Assembly: GCA_035644475.1 (NCBI GenBank)
Contig: DASQOL010000135.1
Location: forward strand, 1-26,659
DNA length: 26,659 bases
Reading direction: 5' to 3'
Source of the DNA: FEN-1219 sp035644475
GTDB lineage: Bacteria; Pseudomonadota; Gammaproteobacteria; Steroidobacterales; Rariloculaceae
Part shown: positions 13,412-19,282 of the stretch, in pieces
Position numbering within the stretch: the stretch's first letter is position 1
Layout of the letters: each line of letters begins with the position of its first letter
Made by a program: the position numbers and the translations under genes
The notes under the pieces: generated by a model
The model's database searches: none
What the model was told of the DNA's origin: nothing
Seen by the model: the letters and a program-made list of their open reading frames with translations, nothing else

Positions 13412-14659
13412 ATGAACATCTGCCATCCGGTGAAGCTCGGCGCCGCCGCGCTACTCGCCATCGTGTCGTCCGGCGCGTACGCGCAAACCGCGACGAGTGC
13501 CGTGGCAGCGAGCGCGCAAGAGCTCGACGTGCAAGGCGGCAAGATTCGCGTCGTCACTGTCGCGAGCGGCCTCGCTCACCCGTGGAGTCTCGCCTTCCTG
13601 CCCGACGGCAAAACCCTGCTCGTCGCCGAGGCCGGACGCATGCGCATGATCCGCGACGGCGTGCTCGCGCCGGAGCCCGTCTACACCGTTCCGGCGGGCA
13701 CCTCTAAAGAGAACAGCGACAAGCTCTCGTGGATCGCGGTGCATCCGCGCTTCGCGACGAACAAGCTCGTGTACTGGTCGCATCCGCTGAGCGGCGAGCG
13801 CGGCACCACACTCGCCGTCTCGCGCGGGCGGCTCGACAGCGCGAAGATCGGCAAGGTCGAGCAGATCTTCGTCGCCGACGCGTGGGAGTCGAGCGGCAAC
13901 ATGGGCGGCAAGATCCTGTTCGGGCCCGACGAGACGCTCTACGTCACGGTCGGGGACCGCGATCGGCTCTGCTGCACGGGCACCGAGGACAACAGCCTGC
14001 GGCTCAAGGCGCAGGACTTGAGCAACGACGTCGGCAAGACGCTGCGCCTGAAGGACGACGGCTCGATCCCGAAGGACAACCCGTTCGTCGGCAAGGCGGG
14101 CGCGAAGCCGGAGATCTTCACCTACGGCCACCGCAACGGTTACGGCCTCGCGTTCAATCCGGAGACCGGCGATCTGTGGCAGGCGGAGATCGGGCCGATG
14201 GGGGGCGACGAGGTCAACATCTTGAAGCCCGGTCACAACTACGGCTGGCCGGTCGTGTCGATGGGGCGCAACTACACGGGCTCACTCGCTTCCGATCAGC
14301 CCTTTCACCAGGACGGCAAGGACGATCCGCGAATGTTCTGGGTGCCGTCGATCAGCCCGTCGAGCCTCGCGTTCTACACCGGCGACAAGTTTCCGCGCTG
14401 GAAGAACAGCATGCTCGTGGGCTCGCTCACCCAGCAGAACCTCCAGCGCGTGTCGTTCGGTCAGCCGTCGCAGGCCGAGCGCCGCGAGCCGGTGCTGCGG
14501 CAACTCGGTCTGCGCATTCGCGACGTGCAGCAAGGTCCGGACGGCTTCATCTACGTCGCCACCGAACGCAGCTTCGGCGGCACGACGGCCGACGGCACCG
14601 TGCTCCGGCTCGAGCCCGTCGAAGGCGCAGCTCAGCCGTCGGGGGCCGGCGCGCGCTGA
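13412..14659 (+). CDS. Exported PQQ-dependent sugar dehydrogenase (glucose/sorbosone type)
   Basis: ATG 13412 sits six bases after GGGGGGAG. An upstream in-frame ATG at 13370 is weaker. The 415-residue product has a signal peptide (MNICHPVKLGAAALLAIVSSGAYAQ, cleavage AYA-Q), so it is periplasmic. The rest is the six-bladed GSDH propeller: GLAHPWSLAFLPDGKTLLVAEAGRM, WIAVHPRF, GGKILFGPDETLYVTVGDR, GKTLRLKDDGSIPKDNPF, EIFTYGHRNGYGLAFNPETGDLWQAEIGPMGGDEVNIL and NYGWPVVSMG. The VHP histidine and the HRNGYG arginine fall where the family has its base and PQQ-binding Arg. It probably oxidises an aldose at C1. It is a second PQQ enzyme in the window, but no pqq synthesis genes are seen. Confidence 0.9.
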   Translation: MNICHPVKLGAAALLAIVSSGAYAQTATSAVAASAQELDVQGGKIRVVTVASGLAHPWSLAFLPDGKTLLVAEAGRMRMIRDGVLAPEPVYTVPAGTSKENSDKLSWIAVHPRFATNKLVYWSHPLSGERGTTLAVSRGRLDSAKIGKVEQIFVADAWESSGNMGGKILFGPDETLYVTVGDRDRLCCTGTEDNSLRLKAQDLSNDVGKTLRLKDDGSIPKDNPFVGKAGAKPEIFTYGHRNGYGLAFNPETGDLWQAEIGPMGGDEVNILKPGHNYGWPVVSMGRNYTGSLASDQPFHQDGKDDPRMFWVPSISPSSLAFYTGDKFPRWKNSMLVGSLTQQNLQRVSFGQPSQAERREPVLRQLGLRIRDVQQGPDGFIYVATERSFGGTTADGTVLRLEPVEGAAQPSGAGAR

Positions 14660-14699
14660 TCGCGCCCCGCGGCGCGAGCCTTGCGAGAAGCTGCACGCG

Positions 14700-14873
14700 T
14701 CAGCGGTGCAGCACCCGGCGCAACGGCTTCACGCTGTTCAACGGCAGCGCTCGGCGCGACGTCTCGATGCGCTCGAGCAGCCGCGCGTCGGTCGGAAAGG
14801 CCACGGCGGCCGGCAGCTTGATGCACGACGCCCTGCCGCTTACCAAGAGCGCGCGAACACGATTGTGAAACAT
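14700..14873 (-). CDS. Small AbrB/VapB-like protein (possible orphan antitoxin)
   Basis: This 57-residue frame begins at ATG 14873, three bases after a near-perfect AGGAGGG. That is the strongest evidence that it is a gene. The longer frame from 14975 ignores this site. Residues 7-29 (RALLVSGRASCIKLPAAVAF) line up with the swapped-hairpin core of VapB/MazE antitoxins (hydrophobic-x-x-GRS/NS-x-x-hydrophobic-R/K-hydrophobic-P). Such proteins bind DNA as dimers and repress their own operon. No PIN or other toxin gene follows; the next region is the PQQ dehydrogenase gene on the other strand, ending at 14659. It may be an orphan remnant, a regulator, or a solitary small protein. The family link is by eye only. 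Confidence 0.5.
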   Translation of the reverse strand: MFHNRVRALLVSGRASCIKLPAAVAFPTDARLLERIETSRRALPLNSVKPLRRVLHR

Positions 14874-14887
14874 TGGTTCCCTCCTGC

Positions 14888-14905
14888 GGCGCACGCTCGT
14901 GCGCC
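14888..14905 (-). promoter_or_regulatory. Leader hairpin directly before the small gene's ribosome site
   Basis: A perfect 7-bp stem with a 4-base loop (GGCGCAC, loop GAGC, GTGCGCC on the minus strand) ends about two bases before the AGGAGGG of the small gene at 14873. On the plus strand the same stem is followed, after 10 bases, by seven Ts (14916-14922). It could therefore also be a weak terminator for the PQQ dehydrogenase transcript. Its position suggests control of ribosome access or mRNA stability. Confidence 0.5.
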
Positions 14906-15127
14906 AAGCCAGTCGTTTTTTTGGAGCTGCAGTCAGCGGCGCTGATGCAATAAGCAGGCCCGAGCAAACGCGCACGCGACGATGCGTCGGACCTACCGCG
15001 GATGGGCAGCCCCGCTTACGTCAAGACGCGAGCAGGGCCGCCGGTGGCGAGGCAATTTTCGCTGCCTTGTCGCGCGCCACCGCGGGTAGCTGAGCGCGGC
15101 AAGCGGTGGGCGTCCTTCTTCCAAACT
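14906..15127. other. Intergenic stretch, no supported gene
   Basis: About 220 bp between the small AbrB-like gene and the anti-sigma gene. It contains a T7 run (14916-14922) and otherwise GC-rich sequence without a ribosome site. Open frames here look like background. It presumably holds the promoter of the small gene, but I cannot point to one. Confidence 0.5.
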
Positions 15128-15556
15128 TTAGAAATTCAGGCGCGATCGCGCCTTGCGCCGCGTCAGCAGATCGAGCGCGAAGGACACGGCCACGCACGCT
15201 CCGGCTGCGGCGCTCAAGCCGACGCCGCGACCGGCAACCGCGATAGTCACGAGCATCGACCCGCCGAACGCGGCGACCGCGCCCAGGGCCGCGATCGCCA
15301 GCACCCCGAGCAGAGCGTGTTGCAACCACGCCTCGAGGCGATCCGGCGGCGCAGCGCTGGCCCCCGCGCGGGCCGCGACGGCGGCGGCGAACCCGCGTGG
15401 GATCGGCTCGAGACGCGGCTCACGCAGCGCGCGCACCACCAGGCGGTAGCGATTCGCGGCCGCGTCGCGATCCGGCGCCGCCCCGTCGCTTTCCGCGCGC
15501 AGCGCGTTCTCCTGCAGCGACCACTCACGCTCGTCGAGATCGTGTGATTCGGTCAT
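15128..15556 (-). CDS. Putative anti-sigma factor (membrane protein)
   Basis: The 142-residue protein starts at ATG 15556, whose ATGA overlaps the sigma-factor stop, so the two are translationally coupled. Residues 1-75 are charged and cytoplasmic (ESHDLDEREWSLQENALRAES, YRLVVRALREPRLEPIPRGFAAAVAARAG). Two or three hydrophobic segments follow (HALLGVLAIAALGAVAAFGG, MLVTIAVAGRGVGLSAAAGACVAVSFALDLL), then a short basic tail. This layout suits a membrane anti-sigma factor that holds the sigma factor through its cytoplasmic part. The zinc-finger HxxxCxxC motif of common anti-sigma factors is missing, so the mode of binding would be different. The assignment rests mainly on gene order. Confidence 0.7.
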   Translation of the reverse strand: MTESHDLDEREWSLQENALRAESDGAAPDRDAAANRYRLVVRALREPRLEPIPRGFAAAVAARAGASAAPPDRLEAWLQHALLGVLAIAALGAVAAFGGSMLVTIAVAGRGVGLSAAAGACVAVSFALDLLTRRKARSRLNF

Positions 15557-16137
15557 GTCGATCCTCCGATCCGCGCCTCGAGACGCGCGCGCAGCTTGGC
15601 GCGCGCGCGGAACAAATAGCTCTTGATCGACCCCTCCGGGAAACCGGTGATCGCCGCGATCTCCGCGATCGGGGTCTCGTCCAAGTGATACAGCGTCAAG
15701 ATCATTCGCTGCACGGGGGCCAGTGCCTCGATCTCCGCGTGCAACGCCGCGACCAGCTCCGCGTCGGCGCTCGCGGCCTCGAGGTCGAAGTCGCCGGCGA
15801 TGTGTTCGAGCACGTCACGCTCGTCGCCGGCGCCCGGCTCGACGAGCGGCACGCGCTTGCGCTCGAGATGGCGCCGGGCGACCGAGTACGCGACCTGTCC
15901 GATCCACGTGCCGAGCGCGCTCTCGAAGCGGTACTGCGGTAGGTGCCGGTGCACACGCAAGAACGTTTCTTGGCAAAGCTCCCTCGTGTCCTCGGGATGA
16001 CGCACCATGCGATCGATGATGTGCCAGCAGAGGCGCTGATAGGCGCGCACGAGGCTCTCGAACGCCCCGGGCGCGCGCGCGAGCACGGCGGCGACCAGCG
16101 CGCGGTCGTTGGCGACGGGCGGCGTGAGCGGGCTCAT
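15553..16137 (-). CDS. ECF-type RNA polymerase sigma factor
   Basis: The start at ATG 16137 gives a 194-residue protein of standard ECF length. Region sigma-2 is seen at about 25-95 (FESLVRAYQRLCWHIIDRMVRHPEDTRELCQETFLRVHRHLPQYRFESALGTWIGQVAYSVARRHLERKR). Region sigma-4 is at about 130-190 (LAPVQRMILTLYHLDETPIAEIAAITGFPEGSIKSYLFRARAKLRARL). It directs RNA polymerase to a small regulon, usually restrained by a co-transcribed anti-sigma factor, here the overlapping downstream gene. A TGCAACC-N15-GTATC motif lies upstream on this strand, and its mirror image drives the divergent gene at 16277. Autoregulation is therefore likely. The longer frame reaching 16548 is background. A start only a few bases after the predicted transcript start would make the mRNA almost leaderless. 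Confidence 0.9.
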   Translation of the reverse strand: MSPLTPPVANDRALVAAVLARAPGAFESLVRAYQRLCWHIIDRMVRHPEDTRELCQETFLRVHRHLPQYRFESALGTWIGQVAYSVARRHLERKRVPLVEPGAGDERDVLEHIAGDFDLEAASADAELVAALHAEIEALAPVQRMILTLYHLDETPIAEIAAITGFPEGSIKSYLFRARAKLRARLEARIGGST

Positions 16138-16146
16138 TCCCCAAGC

Positions 16147-16173
16147 GATACGTCCAGCCGCCGACTGGTTGCA
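16147..16173 (-). promoter_or_regulatory. Putative ECF promoter of the sigma/anti-sigma operon
   Basis: On the minus strand TGCAACC (plus 16167-16173) is followed after exactly 15 bases by GTATC (plus 16147-16151). The sigma-factor ATG is 10 bases further on. The same motifs with the same spacing occur on the plus strand at 16193-16219, which supports a real ECF -35/-10 pair. Confidence 0.65.
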
Positions 16174-16192
16174 CTCGGGCGCGCGCGGGCGG

Positions 16193-16219
16193 TGCAACCG
16201 CTCGCCCGTCACCGGTATC
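16193..16219 (+). promoter_or_regulatory. Putative ECF promoter of the divergent membrane-protein gene
   Basis: TGCAACC (16193-16199), 15 bases, then GTATC (16215-16219). Transcription would begin near 16227, about 50 bases ahead of the GTG at 16277. The -35 boxes of this and the opposite promoter together form the inverted repeat GGTTGCAC...GTGCAACC (16167-16199). Confidence 0.65.
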
Positions 16220-16276
16220 CACTTCGACAAAGGCCGACGTATTGCCGGCCGTGCTCGCCAGAAAGGAGAGATCGCC

Positions 16277-16639
16277 GTGGAATCCGATTTTGTGCCCGTA
16301 TCGCTGATGGTGTTCTGGTTCGTGGCGCTGCTGACCATCGGTGGCGCCGTCAAAGCCGTGATCGACGCGCGCGTGCGCACCAAGCTCATCACTTCGAATC
16401 CTTCCGACGCGCTCGTCAAGGCGCTGCTCGTCGACCAGCGAATGGAGCGGCGCCATTCGTCGTTGCGCTGGGGTTTGGTTCTGTCGTTCATCGCCGGCGG
16501 CTTCGTGCTCGTGGAGTTGCTCGGTTGGAAGGACCTGAGGCCGGGCACAATCGGTATCTTGTTCGGCGCTACGGGTCTGGGGAACCTCGCGTTCTACGTA
16601 ATCGAGCGGCTGTTGCAGCGCGACGGGTCCGGACAATAG
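16277..16639 (+). CDS. Small membrane protein, DUF6249-like
   Basis: The start is GTG 16277, placed six bases after AAAGGAGAG. The frame upstream of it to 16109 overlaps the promoter region and is rejected. The 120-residue product has three hydrophobic segments: residues 5-25 (FVPVSLMVFWFVALLTIGGAV), about 65-85 (WGLVLSFIAGGFVLVELLGW) and about 92-112 (IGILFGATGLGNLAFYVIERLL). A cytoplasmic loop with a small charged helix (NPSDALVKALLVDQRMERRHSSLRW) lies between the first two. This resembles the DUF6249 membrane proteins often found beside ECF sigma/anti-sigma pairs. It shares mirrored ECF promoters with the sigma operon and is probably a direct target or co-regulator. No enzyme motif is visible. 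Confidence 0.8.
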   Translation: MESDFVPVSLMVFWFVALLTIGGAVKAVIDARVRTKLITSNPSDALVKALLVDQRMERRHSSLRWGLVLSFIAGGFVLVELLGWKDLRPGTIGILFGATGLGNLAFYVIERLLQRDGSGQ

Positions 16640-16726
16640 CGGAAAGGAAGCGCCGGGCCCTCCCGCACTGTGCACCCCTCGCAAATGCCTTACCATCCGA
16701 ATCGACTTTCGCCCGAGGACTCGACG

Positions 16727-17623
16727 ATGCGCTCGACGTTGCTACTTTCGGCGGTGCTGCTCGGCGGGCTGCTCGCCGGCCCTTTCGCCGCCGCCCAATC
16801 TCCCGCGTGCGACCGCGCGTGCCTCAAGGGCTTCGTTGACGGCTATTTCGACGCGCTGACACGGCGCGATCCTTCGAAGCTGCCGTTGGCGGCCGCGGTC
16901 AAGTACACCGAAAACGGCCGCGTGCTCGATCTCGGCCAAGGCTTCTGGCACACGGCCGGCGCGCCGATCCGCTACCGAGACTACGTGCTCGATCCCGAGA
17001 CCGGCGGCGCCGCGGCCTTCAGCGCGTTTCACGAGTACGAAGGCATCGCGCAGACGTTCGTGCGCCTCAAGATCGTCGATCGCCGGATCGCGGAGATCGA
17101 GACGTTCGTGGTGAGAGTCGGGGACCAACGCTGGTTCGCGCCTGACAATCTCGAGCACCTGTCCGACCTATTCGCGCAGCCGGTGCCCGCGGCCGAGCGG
17201 CACACGCGCGACGAGTTCCGCGCCGCCGGCGAGGCCTACTTCGACGCGATCCAAACCGAGGGCACGCCGGAGTTCGTGCAGCCGCCGTTCGCGCCAGGCA
17301 TGAAGCGCTTCGAGAACGGCTTGCAGACCACCAACGTGACGTCGAATCCGATCATCGAGCGTCATACCTGGAGCCCCGACCTGCAGCTCGAGCGCGCGTC
17401 GTACAAAGGGACGATGGTGATGGACCGCCGCTATCCGCTGATCGACGTCGAGCACGGCATCGCGCTCGCCGTCGCCACGTTCCGCCGCGCCGAGCCCGAC
17501 TCATCCACACTGCTGCTCGCCGAGATGTTCAAGCTCACCGGCGGCAAACTGCGGGAGATTCGCGCCGTGATCTTGAACGCGCCGAACGGCGCGGCCACCG
17601 GCTGGTCGAGCGCCGCCCGCTAG
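16727..17623 (+). CDS. Exported protein, DUF8021/NTF2-like, unknown function
   Basis: ATG 16727 gives 298 residues beginning with a signal peptide (MRSTLLLSAVLLGGLLAGPFAAAQ, cleavage AAA-Q). A longer start at 16670 would bury that signal. Right after cleavage comes CDRACLKGFVDGYFDALTRRDPSKLPLAAAVKYTENGRVLDLGQGFWHTAG. This resembles the opening of DUF8021 proteins and an NTF2-like fold, with a possible C-x3-C pair. A second similar half (TRDEFRAAGEAYFDAIQTEG, MKRFENGLQTTN, YPLIDVEHGIALAVATFRR) suggests two NTF2-like repeats. The fold recalls ketosteroid-isomerase-like binding domains, but no substrate can be named. It is followed after 130 bp by the exported WGDPDLQG-family paralogue on the same strand. 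Confidence 0.78.
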   Translation: MRSTLLLSAVLLGGLLAGPFAAAQSPACDRACLKGFVDGYFDALTRRDPSKLPLAAAVKYTENGRVLDLGQGFWHTAGAPIRYRDYVLDPETGGAAAFSAFHEYEGIAQTFVRLKIVDRRIAEIETFVVRVGDQRWFAPDNLEHLSDLFAQPVPAAERHTRDEFRAAGEAYFDAIQTEGTPEFVQPPFAPGMKRFENGLQTTNVTSNPIIERHTWSPDLQLERASYKGTMVMDRRYPLIDVEHGIALAVATFRRAEPDSSTLLLAEMFKLTGGKLREIRAVILNAPNGAATGWSSAAR

Positions 17624-17753
17624 AGCTACGCCGCCAGACTCCGCCCGCAACGTCGGGCGCATGCCGAGCGCGAAGCGGCGCGCGGCGATTTCGGTTGACG
17701 CGCCGTCGCGCCGGTCGTAGCGTTTGGCGAGCGCGTCGCGCGTTGGAGGTCTT

Positions 17754-18743
17754 ATGAGCCGTGAGACCCGATATTGGCCGTCCGGAGTGTGTCTCGCCGT
17801 CCTCGCGCTCGCGACCGGCACGGCCGCGGCCCAGTCCGCATACAAAGGCGGCGAGCATTGGACGCCGCCGTCGACGGCCGACGGACAGCCGAACATCCAG
17901 GGCGACTGGACCAACGACACGTACACGCCGCTCGAGCGGCCCGCCGAGCTCGCCAACAAAGAGCTCTTCACCCGTGACGAAGCGCTCGCGTTCGTGAAGT
18001 CGCGCACCGAGCGGTTGAACGCGCAGTCCGCCGACGATATCCACTACGACGACGCGATCTGGCAGGCGGAGAAGTACGGCAAGGTGGCGAATCTCCGCAC
18101 GTCGCTGATCGTGGACCCGCGCAACGGCAAGGTGCCGTCGTTGACGCCGGCGGGCCAGGCGCGCTACGTGCAGCAGCTCGCGGCGCAGCGCGCCGAGAAG
18201 GTCACGACGCGCGCGAGCAGCCGTTCGCTCGCCGAACGTTGCATCTCGTGGGGCGACGTCGGGCCGCCGATGATGCCGCCGACCTACGCCGCGAACCTCG
18301 AGATCCTCCAGACGTCGGGCACCGTGATCATCCGTCACGAGCTCATGCACGACGTACGCATGATCTACTTGGACGGCCGCCCGCACCCCGGCGCCAACGT
18401 GCAATGGCTCGCGGGTCATTCGGTGGGACGTTGGGAAGGAACGACGCTCGTGGTGGACACGACCAACTTCACCGACAAGACCAACTTCCGCGGCTCGCCG
18501 CAGAACACGCGCCAGGACATCTTCGCCACCGCGCATCTGCACGTCGTCGAGCGCTTCACGCCGACGTCGGCCGACAAGATCCGCTACCAGTACACCGTCG
18601 ACGACCCGAGCACGTGGACGTCACCGTGGTCGGGCGAGATCGACATCCGGCGCACGGAAGGCCCGATCTACGAGTACGCGTGCCACGAGGGCAACTACGG
18701 GCTCGCCAATATCCTGCGCGCAGCGCTGGCACCGCCCCGATAG
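17754..18743 (+). CDS. Exported paralogue of the 9803-10873 lipoprotein family
   Basis: ATG 17754 lies a few bases after GGAGG. The 329-residue product has a signal peptide (VCLAVLALATGTAAAQ, cleavage AAA-Q) but no lipobox, so it is likely soluble in the periplasm. The mature sequence contains GQPNIQGDWTNDT, TSLIVDPRNGKVPSLT, RSLAERCISWGDVGPP, GTVIIRHELMHDVRMIYLDGRPHP, GRWEGTTLVVDTTNFTDKTN, TVDDPSTWTSPWSGEI and YEYACHEGNYG. Each block has a partner in the lipoprotein at 9803-10873. Gene duplication or family expansion is the likely origin. The role is unknown. Its 3' end overlaps the convergent membrane-protein gene by 49 bp. Confidence 0.83.
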   Translation: MSRETRYWPSGVCLAVLALATGTAAAQSAYKGGEHWTPPSTADGQPNIQGDWTNDTYTPLERPAELANKELFTRDEALAFVKSRTERLNAQSADDIHYDDAIWQAEKYGKVANLRTSLIVDPRNGKVPSLTPAGQARYVQQLAAQRAEKVTTRASSRSLAERCISWGDVGPPMMPPTYAANLEILQTSGTVIIRHELMHDVRMIYLDGRPHPGANVQWLAGHSVGRWEGTTLVVDTTNFTDKTNFRGSPQNTRQDIFATAHLHVVERFTPTSADKIRYQYTVDDPSTWTSPWSGEIDIRRTEGPIYEYACHEGNYGLANILRAALAPPR

Positions 18744-19135
18744 AGCGCCGCGGCGGCGGCGCCGAGCGCGAGCATCGACACGAGCTCGAGCCCGAGCTGC
18801 TTGACGAGCAGCATGCCCGGCCAGGGCTGTTCCGCGTACCAGATCGTCCACAGCGGCACCTGGGTCATGAGCCACGCCAGAAAGCCGAAACGTAGGCCCT
18901 GCCCGAGACCGGCTCCCGGCTCGGCGCTCCGCGTGAAGACGTAGACGAACGCGATCACGAACGACAGATGCGCCAGCGGCAGCAGCAGAAACTGCCACGC
19001 GTCCTCGTTCCGCAGCAGCGTGCCGCGATACGGCTCGTAGTCGGCGTTCAGCAGGAAGCCGTGGATCGCGACCTCGAACACCTGCGAAAGCACGAAGACG
19101 ACGAAGCAGGTGACGGCGAAGCGGCGTGCGCTCAT
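18695..19135 (-). CDS. Four-helix inner-membrane protein, unknown function
   Basis: ATG 19135 follows GGAGAACC. The longer frame from 19165 lacks a better site. The 146-residue product has four hydrophobic segments: FAVTCFVVFVLSQVFEVAIHGF, FLLLPLAHLSFVIAFVYVFTR, FGFLAWLMTQVPLWTIWYAEQPW and LVKQLGLELVSMLALGAAAAALY. Short charged loops lie between them. I recognise no certain family, although the helix spacing recalls small DUF1761-like membrane proteins. The gene ends inside the 3' end of the WGDPDLQG-family gene. The last 49 bases therefore code on both strands, and the transcripts would be complementary there. Confidence 0.72.
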   Translation of the reverse strand: MSARRFAVTCFVVFVLSQVFEVAIHGFLLNADYEPYRGTLLRNEDAWQFLLLPLAHLSFVIAFVYVFTRSAEPGAGLGQGLRFGFLAWLMTQVPLWTIWYAEQPWPGMLLVKQLGLELVSMLALGAAAAALYRGGASAARRILASP

Positions 19136-19198
19136 GAGTGGTTCTCCTCGTGTGGTCGAGCCCACTCCTTGGCCCTGGTGCTGTTGGGGGACGTTCTA

Positions 19199-19227
19199 CC
19201 ACTATCGCGGGCTCGTCGCGCTGTCAA
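19199..19227 (-). promoter_or_regulatory. Weak candidate promoter for the four-helix protein gene
   Basis: On the minus strand a perfect TTGACA (19227-19222) is followed after 17 bp by TAGTGG (19204-19199), a poor -10. It lies about 64 bp ahead of ATG 19135. The -35 match is good, so it is listed with low confidence. Confidence 0.28.
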
Positions 19228-19282
19228 ACGCGTGGCGCATTGATGCAGAATCTGCCGCGGGGCTCACCCTCGGGAGGCGCAC

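Noticed and set aside
14875..14975. N-terminal extension of the small AbrB-like protein
   Set aside because: It would cover the hairpin and the AGGAGGG site. The ATG at 14873 is placed correctly after that site.
15002..15547. Plus-strand frame antisense to the anti-sigma gene
   Set aside because: No ribosome site and no domain. The minus-strand gene is translationally coupled to the sigma factor.
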